Below are positions 25,611 through 34,988 of a DNA stretch of 64,000 nucleotides, piece after piece (position 1 is the stretch's first letter; every line of letters starts with the position of its first letter). The stretch lies in the NCBI GenBank assembly GCA_019425015.1, contig JAHYYJ010000005.1, forward strand, positions 104,353 through 168,352, in the 5' to 3' direction. The DNA comes from Collinsella sp. GTDB taxonomy: Bacteria; Actinomycetota; Coriobacteriia; Coriobacteriales; Coriobacteriaceae. The notes below the pieces were generated by a model, which saw only the letters and a list, made by a program, of their open reading frames with translations, was not told the DNA's origin and ran no database searches. Position numbers and translations under genes: made by a program.

Positions 25611-27068
25611 ATGAGCGACTGCGAATCCATGCCTGCCGAGGTGCGCGACCGCCTGCGCTCCATTCCCGCCGTGCACGAGCTGCTGGCCGAGTGGCCGGTC
25701 ATGAAGGCTGCCGGCGATGCGGGCGACACGTTGGTGCGCGAGGCGATTGACGCCGAGCTCGATGCCGAGCGCGCGGCGATTCGCTCTGGCGCCCCCGCTA
25801 GGAATAAGCGCGAGCTCGCCTTGGCTATCGAGCGGCGGTGCCACCGCCTGTCGCTGCCGACCCTGCGCCCTGCCGTTAACGCGACGGGCGTTGTGATTCA
25901 CACCAACCTGGGCCGCGCTCCGCTCGCGCCCGCGGCGGTGCGGGCGGTGACCGATGTCGCTCGCGGCTACAGCACGCTTGAGTATGACGTCTCAACCTGC
26001 GCTCGCGGGGGCCGCAAAGAGCATGCCGCGCGTCTGCTGCGCACGCTCACGGGGGCGCAGGACGCCCTGGTCGTCAACAATAACGCCGCGGCGGTGCTGC
26101 TGGTGCTTGCCGCGCATGCGTGCGGCAAAGAGGTCATCGTGAGTCGCGGCGAGCTGGTCGAGGTGGGCGGTAGCTTCCGCATTCCCGATATCATGGCGGC
26201 TTCGGGTGCCAAGCTTGTCGAGGTGGGCTCCACCAACCGCACGCATCTGGATGATTACCGAAGCGCCATTACGCCCAATACGGCGATGATCTTGAAAGTT
26301 CATCCTTCTAACTACCGTATCGAGGGTTTCCACGAGGAGGTTTCCGCGGCGGAGCTTTCTGCGCTGGCGCATGAGCACGGGCTTTTGCTTTACGAGGACC
26401 AGGGCTCGGGCGCTTTGCTTACAGATGAGGTGCTCGTCGATGCTGGGGAGAAGCCCACGTCCGCCTCGCTTTGCGCCGGCGTTGACGTCGTCTCGTGCTC
26501 GGGCGACAAGCTGCTCGGCGCCTCGCAAGCGGGCATTATTCTCGGTAGCGCCCAGGTAATCGCCGCCTGTGCCTCGCATCCGCTTATGCGCGCGCTTCGC
26601 CCCGGCAAGCTCACGCTCGCGGCGCTCGAGGCCACTTTGCGCCTGTATGTGACCGGATCCGATACAGCGCATCGGGAGATCCCGGTGCTCAACATGCTTT
26701 CCGGCGCGCCGGCTCCGCTCGAGCGTCAGGCCAAGCGCCTGCATGACCGCATGCTGCGCAAGCTTCGCGAGTCTCAGTGTGAGGAGGCGGTGGAGCTGCA
26801 GGTTGTCGAGGGCGTGTCTGCTCCGGGCGGCGGTTCGCTGCCGACCGTCGAGCTCCCAACTTTTTGCGTTGCCGTCTGTCCCGTCGATGGGCGTCTATCC
26901 GCCGATGGCCTAAAGCGCGCTATGGTACAGGAGCCCGATACGCCGGTTGTGACGCGCGTGCGGCACGACCAGGTGCTTTTTGACGTTCGCACGCTTTTGC
27001 GCGACACCGACCTTGACCTGTGTGCGTCTGCGTTGGCGGATGCCGTGCGGGCAGGTTTGCGTCGATGA
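25611..27068 (+). CDS. selA: L-seryl-tRNA(Sec) selenium transferase
   Basis: A 485-aa PLP enzyme that converts Ser-tRNA(Sec) to Sec-tRNA(Sec) with selenophosphate, acting as a large ring. The N-terminal tRNA-binding domain is followed by PAVNATGVVIHTNLGRAPL, the GYSTLEYD segment and the PLP site SGDKLLGASQAGII with K300. CGAAGGG precedes the ATG at 25611. Its last 4 bp overlap the selB start (ATGA), so selAB is one operon. Confidence 0.96.
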   Translation: MSDCESMPAEVRDRLRSIPAVHELLAEWPVMKAAGDAGDTLVREAIDAELDAERAAIRSGAPARNKRELALAIERRCHRLSLPTLRPAVNATGVVIHTNLGRAPLAPAAVRAVTDVARGYSTLEYDVSTCARGGRKEHAARLLRTLTGAQDALVVNNNAAAVLLVLAAHACGKEVIVSRGELVEVGGSFRIPDIMAASGAKLVEVGSTNRTHLDDYRSAITPNTAMILKVHPSNYRIEGFHEEVSAAELSALAHEHGLLLYEDQGSGALLTDEVLVDAGEKPTSASLCAGVDVVSCSGDKLLGASQAGIILGSAQVIAACASHPLMRALRPGKLTLAALEATLRLYVTGSDTAHREIPVLNMLSGAPAPLERQAKRLHDRMLRKLRESQCEEAVELQVVEGVSAPGGGSLPTVELPTFCVAVCPVDGRLSADGLKRAMVQEPDTPVVTRVRHDQVLFDVRTLLRDTDLDLCASALADAVRAGLRR

Positions 27069-29029
27069 CCGCGCGCGAGCTTGTCGAATGTCCCGTTATC
27101 GTCGGAACGGCAGGACACGTCGACCACGGAAAGTCGGCCCTTATCGAGGCGCTGACCGGCAAAAATCCCGACCGTCTGGAGGTCGAACGGCGCCGAGGCA
27201 TGACCACTGAGCTCGGCTTTGGCGAGCTCGAGCTTCCCAGCGGCAAGCTTGTCGGCTTGGTCGACGTACCCGGGCATGCGCACTATCTGCGCGCCATGGT
27301 GCAGGGCGCCACCGGCGTGGACGTTGCGTTGCTGGCGGTTTCGGCCGTTGAGGGCGTGATGCCGCAGACCCGCGAGCACGTTCGGGTTCTGGAGCTGTTG
27401 GGTGTGACGCGCATGGTCGTCGCACTCACGATGCGCGATTTGGCCGACCACGAGATTGCCGCGCTGGCGGAGCTCGATGTCGAGGCGTTTCTGGACGGGA
27501 CCGTGTTTGCGGGTGCCTCTATAGTGCCGGTGTCCTCCAAGACGGGCGAGGGCCTGGACGAGCTGCTTACGACGCTCGATAACACGGTTTGTTCGTGCTG
27601 GTCGGAGCATCTGGAGGCGACCGCTGGCTCGGGCGCCGCGCCCCGTCTTCCCATCGACCGTTGCTTTAGCATCCGCGGCACCGGAACCGTCGTGACGGGT
27701 ACGCTGCACGACGGTCCCGTTTCGGTTGGCGATGAGCTCGTTGCGCTGCCGTCGCAAACGCGCTGTCGCGTGCGCGGGGTGCAGGTTCACGGGGATACCC
27801 AGTGCGCGGTTCCCGGCCAGCGCGTCGCCCTGAACCTGGTGGGCGATGGCGTGGCGGGCCTCAAGCGCGGCGAGATGCTCGGCGTCGAGGGTCGCGTGGG
27901 CCAGACGCTGCGCTTTTTGATGCAACTGACATATGTGGGGCGCGATGGCGTGCGAGCCGGCGTTCTTGCTTCGGGTACACGCGTGCACGTTATGGCGGGC
28001 ACGGCTGAGGTGCTCGGCCGCATAATGCTTTTAGACGACGAGCCGCCTATTGCGGTCGGCGAGACGCGTGTGGTGCAGGTGCGCCTGGAACGGCCGCTGC
28101 CGTTGCGCGCCGGCGATCATGCCGTCATTCTGTCGTATTCGCCGATTTCGCTGCTTGGCGGCGGACGCGTCCTGCTATCGCGCTGTCGCCGCGCGCGGGT
28201 CCTGTCGGCGGGGGAGCGCGCGTTGTATGCGGCGCTTGAGTCCGGAGATGTCGCGGACGGCGTACACGCGTGGCTGGCGCTGCAAACGCTGCCTGTTGCT
28301 GCTGCCGGTGTTGCCGCAGCGCTCGATCTTGTTACCGGCGAGGTCGAGATCGTTTTGCGTGGGCTTGTGGACCAGGCTGCCGTGTGCGAGCTTGCTGCGG
28401 GCGGTGCGGTGCTCTACGCAGATGCCTCGGCTCTCGATGCTGCAATGGATGTGCTGGCTGCGGCCTTGTCCTCCATGCACGCGGCGGCTCCCAAGGAGAT
28501 CGGCTTTACGTCCGGTGCGGTCGCGCACGCGGCTTGGCCGGGCGCCGGTAACGATGTCGCGATGGCACTTATTGCCGAGGGCTGTGCACGTGGCGTGTGC
28601 GCCGTCGACGGTGCCGAGGTGTTCGACCCGCATTCCGCCGCCGCGGCGATACGCGTGGTGCGCGAGGCTGGCCAGCGTATCGTTGCCCTGCTGGATGAGG
28701 CCGGTCTTAATGCGCCGACGCTTCCCGAGGTGAGCGAACAGTTGCAGCTCGATCGCGACACCATGACGCGTGCACTGCGCGAGCTTTCGCTCAACCACTC
28801 GATCGTTAAGGTCGAGCGCGACGTTGCCTTGTCCGCCGCTGCCGAGGCCCATGCGCGTGAGGTTGTTGCGACGGCTATCGAGGCTGCTGGCGGCGCCGCC
28901 ACCACGAGTGTGCTGCGCGAAGCCCTGGGCGTGTCGCGCAAACGAACCATTAGCATCTTGGAGTACCTGGATGCCGTGCGCTTTACAGTACTCGACAAGG
29001 AGTCCGGCGGTCTGAGATCGCTGCGTTAG
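27065..29029 (+). CDS. selB: Selenocysteine-specific elongation factor
   Basis: A 654-aa GTPase delivering Sec-tRNA(Sec) to UGA codons marked by SECIS hairpins. The N-terminal G domain has G1 GHVDHGKS (residues 17-24), a TTELGFGELEL switch region and G3 DVPGHAHY. Beta-barrel domains 2 and 3 follow, then about 250 residues with the winged-helix repeats that bind SECIS (a final segment with SRKRTISILEYLD). The G4 motif reads LTMRD where SelB normally has TKxD/NKxD, so the guanine-contacting Lys is replaced by Met. The family call is firm. Confidence 0.95.
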   Translation: MTARELVECPVIVGTAGHVDHGKSALIEALTGKNPDRLEVERRRGMTTELGFGELELPSGKLVGLVDVPGHAHYLRAMVQGATGVDVALLAVSAVEGVMPQTREHVRVLELLGVTRMVVALTMRDLADHEIAALAELDVEAFLDGTVFAGASIVPVSSKTGEGLDELLTTLDNTVCSCWSEHLEATAGSGAAPRLPIDRCFSIRGTGTVVTGTLHDGPVSVGDELVALPSQTRCRVRGVQVHGDTQCAVPGQRVALNLVGDGVAGLKRGEMLGVEGRVGQTLRFLMQLTYVGRDGVRAGVLASGTRVHVMAGTAEVLGRIMLLDDEPPIAVGETRVVQVRLERPLPLRAGDHAVILSYSPISLLGGGRVLLSRCRRARVLSAGERALYAALESGDVADGVHAWLALQTLPVAAAGVAAALDLVTGEVEIVLRGLVDQAAVCELAAGGAVLYADASALDAAMDVLAAALSSMHAAAPKEIGFTSGAVAHAAWPGAGNDVAMALIAEGCARGVCAVDGAEVFDPHSAAAAIRVVREAGQRIVALLDEAGLNAPTLPEVSEQLQLDRDTMTRALRELSLNHSIVKVERDVALSAAAEAHAREVVATAIEAAGGAATTSVLREALGVSRKRTISILEYLDAVRFTVLDKESGGLRSLR

Positions 29030-29091
29030 CGGTTTCCGCATCGCTCTTTTCGGTTGTGGTCTGTTGGGTTTGGTAAAATACCGCCACGTTT

Positions 29092-29188
29092 GGGAGCGGA
29101 TGGGCTCCGGTGGGCCCCGCGGTCTTCAAAACCGTTGTGAGGCGTGCAAAACGTCTTGGATGTGTTCGATTCACATCCGTTCCCGCCA
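29092..29188 (+). tRNA. selC: tRNA-Sec (TCA)
   Basis: A 97-nt tRNA with the long 8-bp acceptor (GGGAGCGG/CCGTTCCC, one G-T), anticodon TCA in the loop CTTCAAA, a long variable arm (GAGGCGTGCAAAACGTCTT region) and encoded GCCA end. It follows selB by 62 bp, as in many selAB-selC loci. A terminator follows at once. Confidence 0.96.
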
Positions 29189-29201
29189 ACGCATCTCGCC
29201 A

Positions 29202-29240
29202 AAACCACCACAAAGGTGCCTGTCCCCTTTGTGGTGGTTT
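29202..29240 (+). terminator. Terminator-like hairpin after selC
   Basis: A perfect 15-bp stem (29202-29216 with 29226-29240; arm AAACCACCACAAAGG) ending in GGTTT, of the same CAAAGG/CCTTTG hairpin class seen after xpt. The remaining 29241-29451 is the gdhA leader with a possible TATTAT -10 at 29373-29378. Confidence 0.65.
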
Positions 29241-29451
29241 CGAAACGTGCGGGAAACAGCTTCGAAACACGCGATTTGCTCGTCAGGCGGTCAAAAAGCT
29301 ATCTACCTGCATCGTAATCAAAATGAAACATCCGCTCGTTGCCTTATTCGTAACTTTGTAGCAACAGTGCGATATTATCCATACTCGATAAAGCTCACGG
29401 CGCATGGGGCGCCGCGAACGACACCTTTCTTTTCCATCAATTGGAGGAAGC

Positions 29452-30807
29452 ATGAGCTACACGCAGAAAGTTCTCGACGAGCTCAAGGCCCGCTATCCCG
29501 AGCAGCCTGAGTTCATCCAGGCTGCGACCGAGATCCTCGGCACCATCCAGCCGGCGCTCGACGCCCATCCCGAGTACGAGGAGGCCGCCCTGCTTGAGCG
29601 CCTCGTCGAGCCCGAGCGCATCGTTATGTTCCGTGTCCCCTGGGTCGATGACCAGGGCAAGGTTCAGGTCAACCGCGGCTATCGTGTCGAGTTCAACTCT
29701 GCCATTGGACCCTACAAGGGCGGTCTGCGCTTTAACCCGACGGTCACCCTGGGTATGCTCAAGTTCCTGGGTCTGGAGCAGATCCTCAAGAACAGCCTGA
29801 CCACCCTTCCCATGGGCGGCGGCAAGGGCGGCTCCGACTTTGACCCCAAGGGCAAGTCCAACAACGAGATCATGCACTTCTGCCAGTCCTTCATGACCGA
29901 GCTCTATCGCCACATTGGCCCCAACACCGACGTTCCCGCCGGCGACCTTGGCGTTGGCGGCCGCGAGGTTGCCTACCTGTTCGGTCAGTACAAGCGCCTG
30001 ACCAACGAGTGGACCGGCGTCCTCACTGGCAAGGGCCTCTCCTTTGGCGGCTCGCTCGCCCGTACCGAGGCCACCGGCTACGGCCTGGTCTACTTTGTGG
30101 ACGAGTACCTCAAGAGCCGCGGCGACTCCTTCGAGGGCAAGAACGTCGTCGTTCACGGTTCCGGCAACGTTGCTATCTATGCCGTCCAGAAGGTCGCGCA
30201 GCTCGGCGGCAAGGTGCTGGCCTGCTCCGACACCCACGGCTGGGTCGAGGATCCCGACGGCATCGACTACTCCGTGCTCGAGCACGTCTACAACCAGAAG
30301 CGCTCCGGCCACGACAAGGGCGTCACGCTCGCCATGTACGTTGACGAGAAGCCCGGTGCCGTGTGGCACGAGGGCGACGGCCGCGGCGTGTGGCAGCTGC
30401 CCTGCGACATCGCCCTGCCCTGCGCCCGCGAGAACACGCTGCTGCTCGAGGACGCCCAGGCGCTCGTCGCCAACGGCTGCAAGGTGGTCGGCGAGGGCGC
30501 GAACATGCCCACGACCATCGAGGCCACGACCTACTTCCAAGAGAACGGCGTCGCCTTTATGCCCGGTAAGGCTGCCAACGCCGGCGGCGTGCTCGTGTCC
30601 GGCCTGGAGATGAGCCAGAACGCCGAGCACCTGTCCTGGACCTTCGAGGAGGTCGACGGCAAGCTCGAGCAGCTCATGCGCGGCATGTTCCACAACGTGG
30701 ACGACACCGCCAAGGAGTACGGCCAGGAGGGCAACTTTGTCATGGGCGCCAACATCGCCGGCTTCCTGAAGGTCGCCGACGCCATGCTCGCTCAGGGCGT
30801 CTGCTAA
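29452..30807 (+). CDS. gdhA: Glutamate dehydrogenase, NADP-type
   Basis: A 451-aa hexameric enzyme interconverting 2-oxoglutarate plus ammonia and glutamate. The substrate region YKGGLRFNPTV, the catalytic PMGGGKGGSDFDPKGKS segment, PAGDLGVGGREV and the dinucleotide fold VVHGSGNVAIYAV are intact. The length and the FDPKGKS pattern fit the bacterial NADP-specific group. GGAGGAAG precedes the ATG. It is monocistronic with its own terminator. Confidence 0.95.
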   Translation: MSYTQKVLDELKARYPEQPEFIQAATEILGTIQPALDAHPEYEEAALLERLVEPERIVMFRVPWVDDQGKVQVNRGYRVEFNSAIGPYKGGLRFNPTVTLGMLKFLGLEQILKNSLTTLPMGGGKGGSDFDPKGKSNNEIMHFCQSFMTELYRHIGPNTDVPAGDLGVGGREVAYLFGQYKRLTNEWTGVLTGKGLSFGGSLARTEATGYGLVYFVDEYLKSRGDSFEGKNVVVHGSGNVAIYAVQKVAQLGGKVLACSDTHGWVEDPDGIDYSVLEHVYNQKRSGHDKGVTLAMYVDEKPGAVWHEGDGRGVWQLPCDIALPCARENTLLLEDAQALVANGCKVVGEGANMPTTIEATTYFQENGVAFMPGKAANAGGVLVSGLEMSQNAEHLSWTFEEVDGKLEQLMRGMFHNVDDTAKEYGQEGNFVMGANIAGFLKVADAMLAQGVC

Positions 30808-30833
30808 GCCCAGCTCGACATAGCACCTGATGA

Positions 30834-30866
30834 GGCTCCCAGCATTTGTGCTGGGAGCCTTTTTCT
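30834..30866 (+). terminator. Terminator after gdhA
   Basis: Perfect 11-bp stem GGCTCCCAGCA (30834-30844) with TGCTGGGAGCC (30849-30859), then TTTTTC. Confidence 0.92.
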
Positions 30867-30927
30867 ATGGTGGTGAGGGCCGTGCGCCCTCGTTTGGTAC
30901 ACTTAGGGGTACTGGACAAGTAAAGAG

Positions 30928-31842
30928 ATGGGGGAGAACGTGCTCAAGTTCGGTACCTACGTCCGTGTTGGAAACGCGGCCGAAGCCTATGAGCTCTTAC
31001 AGAAGAACCGCAACAACAAGATTGTGGGCGGCGGCATCTGGATGCGCCTGGGTTCGCGTCGCGTGGCGACGGCGATTGACCTTTCGGCCTGCGGACTCGA
31101 TCAGATCGAGGAGACCGAGACCGAGTTTCGCATCGGTGCCATGTGCACCCTACGCCAGCTCGAGCGCCATGCCGAGCTCAACGCGCTCGTCAACAATGTC
31201 TTTGAGTTTGCCGTCCACGATATCGTGGGCGTGCAGCTGCGCAATACCGCCACGGTGGGCGGCAGCATCTACGGCCGCTTTGGCTTCTCGGACGTGCTCT
31301 CGGCTTTCCTGGCGCTCGATTCCTATGTTGAGCTGACGGGCGCCGGCCGCGTACCGCTTGCCGAGTTCGTGGATATGGGCTACGTGCGCGACGTGATTGA
31401 GCACGTCGTGGTCGTTAAGCACGAGTACCGCGTAAGCTACGAGGCCGTGCGCAAGGCCGCGACCGACTTCCCCTCGCTCAACGTCACCGCCGCCTGGTGG
31501 GACAACACCTGGCACGTCACCGTGGGCGCCCGCCCGCTGCGCGCAACCCTGCTGCAGGGCGAGGCGTGTGGTCTCACCAACGAGCAGCCTTCCGAGGACG
31601 AGCTGCGCGCCCTGGCTGCGTCCGTGCGCGCGCTGAGCTACGGCACCAATATGTGGGGCTCGGCCGACTACCGCCGCCGCATCTCGGCGCCGCTTGCCGT
31701 GCAGGCCGTTCGCCGCGCCGCCGGCATCGAGCTTTCGGCCGCGCTTGCCCGCGAGCTCGAGACCGTGCAAGTGCCTAAGTTTGCCACGGACGAGTATTCC
31801 TGCCGCCGCGTGCCCGGCGTCGATTCTAGCGAGGTGCGCTAA
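30928..31842 (+). CDS. Xanthine-dehydrogenase-family FAD-binding subunit
   Basis: A 304-aa FAD-binding (CO dehydrogenase flavoprotein-type) subunit of a molybdenum hydroxylase. The FAD loop IVGGGIWMRLG and the QLRNTATVGGSIYG segment are characteristic, and a C-terminal domain follows. Its last base is the first base of the next gene. A GTG at 30940 behind GGGGGAG is an alternative start. With the next gene it forms a complete FAD/2Fe-2S/Mo enzyme. Confidence 0.88.
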   Translation: MGENVLKFGTYVRVGNAAEAYELLQKNRNNKIVGGGIWMRLGSRRVATAIDLSACGLDQIEETETEFRIGAMCTLRQLERHAELNALVNNVFEFAVHDIVGVQLRNTATVGGSIYGRFGFSDVLSAFLALDSYVELTGAGRVPLAEFVDMGYVRDVIEHVVVVKHEYRVSYEAVRKAATDFPSLNVTAAWWDNTWHVTVGARPLRATLLQGEACGLTNEQPSEDELRALAASVRALSYGTNMWGSADYRRRISAPLAVQAVRRAAGIELSAALARELETVQVPKFATDEYSCRRVPGVDSSEVR

Positions 31843-34673
31843 TGGCTGCCAAACTCATCGATCTTTCCTTTACGCTCAACGGCCGCAAGGTCAAGGTTCA
31901 GATTGCCCCCGACACCATGCTCTTTGCGCTTTTGCGTGAGCAGGGCTGCGCGTCGGTGCGCTGCGCCTGCGAGACCACCAACTGCGGTCTGTGCACGGTG
32001 TGGCTCGACGGCGACCCGGTGCTGAGCTGCTCGGTTCCCGCCGCCCGTGTAGAGGGCCACACCGTCACCACGCTCGAGGGCCTCAAGGCCGAGTCCGAGG
32101 CGCTTGCCCGTGCGATGGCTGCCGAAGGCGCCGAGCAGTGCGGTTTTTGCGCCCCCGGCCTCATCATGAACGTGCTGGCGCTTGCCCGCGCCGCCAAGGA
32201 GGACCCGAGCCTCGTCGCCACGCGCGAGGAGCTCTCGCGCCAGCTCGCCGGCAACCTCTGCCGTTGCAGCGGCTACGAGAGCCAGCTGCGCGCCATTGTC
32301 CGCTTCCTCAACGAGTTCGGCGTTCAGGTGGGCTTTGAGATGCCCGAGCTGCCGGTCAACGACACCAGCTGCGACGGTGTCTCGTATAAGCAGATTACCC
32401 ACAAGCAGCCCAAGAAGGACTCGAAGGCCCTGCTTGAGGGGCGTCCCGTCTACACGGGCGACCTGGTGCCCGCCGGCGCCCTGATCGTCAAGCTCAAGCG
32501 CAGCCCGTATGCCCGCGCCAAGATCCGCTCCATCGATACGTCGCGCGCCCTGAAGGTGCCCGGCGTGGTGGGCGTCTACACCTACGAGGACGTGCCCCAG
32601 CGCCGCTTTACCATTGCCGGCCAGAGCTATCCGCAGCCGAGTCCCTACGACCGCCTGATTCTCGAGAACCTGGTGCGCTACCAAAACGAGGAGGTGGCGA
32701 TCGTCGCCGCCGAGACTGAGGAGGCCGCCGACAAGGCACTCAAGCTCATCAAGGTCGACTACGAGGTGCTCGAGCCGCTGCTCGACTTTACCCAGGCGCT
32801 CGATAACGACATCGTGGTCCACCCCGAGGGCGACGTGACCTTTATGTTCCCGCAGGGTGGCGACGTTGCTCGCAACCTGGTGTGCAGCGGTACCAGCGAT
32901 TTTGGCAACCTTGACGAGGCATTCGCCCAGAGCGACATCGTCTTTGAGCGCACTTATACCAGCCAGGCCACGCAGACCGCGCCCATGGAGACCTTCCGCG
33001 CCTTCGCGACGACCGACGCGTTTGGACGCATCTCGGTGACCACCTCGACGCAGGTGCCCTTCCACGTGCGCCGCATGGTCGCGCAGTCGCTCGACATTCC
33101 GCAGTCGCAGGTGCAGGTCATTAAGCCGCGCATCGGTGGCGGCTTTGGCTCCAAGCAGACGGGCTGCTGCGAGATCTTCGTGGCGTTCGTTACCCAGCAG
33201 ACCGGCCGTCCGAGCTACTGCTGCTACACCCGCGAGGAGACCATCACCGCGGGCAACTCGCGTCACCAGATGCAGATGACCGTTAAGCTGGGCGCCATGA
33301 ACGACGGCACCATCACGGCCATCGACCTGCATACGCTGTCCAACGCCGGTGCGTATGGCGAGCACGCCACCACGACGATCGGGCTTTCGGGCCACAAGAG
33401 CCTGCCCATCTACAACCACGTGAAGGCGAGCCGCTTTAGCTGGGACGCCGTCTACACCAATACCAATCGCGGCGGCGCGTATCGTGGCTACGGTGCCACC
33501 CAGGGCCAGTTTGCCGTGGAGAGCGCCGTTAACGAGCTCGCCGACATGCTGCACATGGACCCCGCCGACCTGCGCCTTAAAAACATCGTGCGCGAGGGCG
33601 AGATCATGCCGCAGTACTACAACGAGAAGCTCAACGCCTGTGCGCTCGACCGCTGCCTGCTGCGCGCGATGGACATGATCGGTTGGCGCGACAAGCCGCT
33701 GGCTGTAGACCTGGGCGACCGCGTGCGTGCCCTGGGCTGCGCGCTCACCATGCAGGGCTCGGGCATTTCCAACGTGGATATCGGCGGCATCGACATGCGC
33801 CTGGAAGAGGACGGCTTTATCACGCTTTCGACCGGCGCCACCGACAACGGCATGGGCGTCGACACGATCCTGGCGCAGATTGCCGCCGAGGAGCTGGGCG
33901 TGGAAAGCTCGCTCATTGTGGTGCGCGGCGTGGACACCGACGTGTCGCCGTTCGACGCCGGCTCGTACGCGAGCTCCGGTACCTACGTGACGGGCCTGGC
34001 CGCCAAGAACGCCGCGACCGAGCTGCGTGAGAAGATTTGCGCCAAGGCTGCCCAGATGTGGGACGTGGACGCCGCCGACGTGGTCTTCGATGGCCAGTAC
34101 GTGCGTCTGTCCGACGAGCGCGCCGCGCGCGAGCAGAACCGCTACCTCACGCTGCGCGACTTTGCCAACCTGTGCGTCAAGAACATCGCGGGCGGCGACG
34201 CGCTCACCTCGCATGCCTCTGCCTGCCTGCCCGTTTCGCCTCCGCCGTTTATGGCCGGCATTGCCGAGGTCGAGGTCGACAAGGCCACCGGCAAGGTGAC
34301 CGTGGTGGACTACGCGGCGGCCGTGGACTGCGGCACCGTGATCAACGAGGCACTCGCGCGCGTTCAGGCCGAGGGCGGCATTGCCCAGGGTATCGGCCAC
34401 GCGCTCTACGAGATCGTGGAGCACGACGACCGCGGTCGTCTGCGCACCGGCAACTTTATGAGCTACAAGCTGCCCACGCGCCTGGATATCGGCAGCATTC
34501 GCGTGGCCTTTGAGCCGAGCTACGAGCCGACGGGTCCTTTTGGTGCCAAGTCGATCGGCGAGGTCGTCATCAACACGCCGCTCGCCGCCGTTGCATCGGC
34601 CGTGGCACACGCCACCGGCCACCAGGTGCGCTCGCTGCCGATCACGCCCGAGAAGGCCCTGCTGGGGGAGTAG
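31842..34673 (+). CDS. Fused 2Fe-2S / molybdenum hydroxylase large subunit
   Basis: A 943-aa fusion of the two [2Fe-2S] domains and the molybdopterin-binding domain of the xanthine dehydrogenase family, likely oxidising a purine or other N-heterocycle with water. The plant-type cluster site CACETTNCGLC and the alpha-helical cluster site QCGFCAPG...CRCSGY lie within the first 150 residues. The Mo part follows from about residue 200 with RIGGGFGSKQ, a RGYGATQ segment and the C-terminal GAKSIGE motif holding the catalytic Glu. The fusion of small and large subunits is a known variant. The substrate is not deducible. Confidence 0.9.
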   Translation: MAAKLIDLSFTLNGRKVKVQIAPDTMLFALLREQGCASVRCACETTNCGLCTVWLDGDPVLSCSVPAARVEGHTVTTLEGLKAESEALARAMAAEGAEQCGFCAPGLIMNVLALARAAKEDPSLVATREELSRQLAGNLCRCSGYESQLRAIVRFLNEFGVQVGFEMPELPVNDTSCDGVSYKQITHKQPKKDSKALLEGRPVYTGDLVPAGALIVKLKRSPYARAKIRSIDTSRALKVPGVVGVYTYEDVPQRRFTIAGQSYPQPSPYDRLILENLVRYQNEEVAIVAAETEEAADKALKLIKVDYEVLEPLLDFTQALDNDIVVHPEGDVTFMFPQGGDVARNLVCSGTSDFGNLDEAFAQSDIVFERTYTSQATQTAPMETFRAFATTDAFGRISVTTSTQVPFHVRRMVAQSLDIPQSQVQVIKPRIGGGFGSKQTGCCEIFVAFVTQQTGRPSYCCYTREETITAGNSRHQMQMTVKLGAMNDGTITAIDLHTLSNAGAYGEHATTTIGLSGHKSLPIYNHVKASRFSWDAVYTNTNRGGAYRGYGATQGQFAVESAVNELADMLHMDPADLRLKNIVREGEIMPQYYNEKLNACALDRCLLRAMDMIGWRDKPLAVDLGDRVRALGCALTMQGSGISNVDIGGIDMRLEEDGFITLSTGATDNGMGVDTILAQIAAEELGVESSLIVVRGVDTDVSPFDAGSYASSGTYVTGLAAKNAATELREKICAKAAQMWDVDAADVVFDGQYVRLSDERAAREQNRYLTLRDFANLCVKNIAGGDALTSHASACLPVSPPPFMAGIAEVEVDKATGKVTVVDYAAAVDCGTVINEALARVQAEGGIAQGIGHALYEIVEHDDRGRLRTGNFMSYKLPTRLDIGSIRVAFEPSYEPTGPFGAKSIGEVVINTPLAAVASAVAHATGHQVRSLPITPEKALLGE

Positions 34674-34697
34674 CGGGTCGGCGAACAAGTCGTAATG

Positions 34698-34728
34698 GGC
34701 GGGGCGGGGCAACTCGCCCCGCCTTTCG
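34698..34728 (+). terminator. Terminator after the molybdenum hydroxylase operon
   Basis: Stem GGCGGGGCG (34698-34706) with CGCCCCGCC (34715-34723), then TTTCG. Confidence 0.7.
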
Positions 34729-34813
34729 CACTCGTGGTGAGGTCGTGAGCCTGTAAAACGTGTGCGTGCGCTTGTCGTTCGTATCTGCTATCATTCCTAG
34801 TCTGTGCGCTCAT

Positions 34814-34897
34814 GCGGGCGTGGCGGAATTGGTAGACGCGCCAGATTTAGGTTCTGGTGGGATTCCCGTGAAGGTTCGAGTCCTTTCGCCCGCACCA
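34814..34897 (+). tRNA. tRNA-Leu (TAG)
   Basis: An 84-nt class-II tRNA with acceptor GCGGGCG/CGCCCGC, anticodon TAG in the loop TTTAGGT, a variable arm typical of Leu tRNAs, TTCGAGTC T-loop and encoded CCA. Confidence 0.96.
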
Positions 34898-34988
34898 ACG
34901 CATCTGCGTCGGCCCTGGCCGTCGCGACTCTTTGTTGCATAAAGGTACCAGCACCTCAGATAAGCTGGGCAGTATGAGGAGGAACGTG

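Noticed and set aside
31839..34712. Very long open frame (over 950 codons) on the - strand opposite the molybdenum hydroxylase
   Set aside because: It is the antisense shadow of a GC-rich gene. It has no family motif or ribosome site, while the + strand has full domain motifs. The same applies to long - strand frames opposite valS, gdhA, thrS, clpX and tig.
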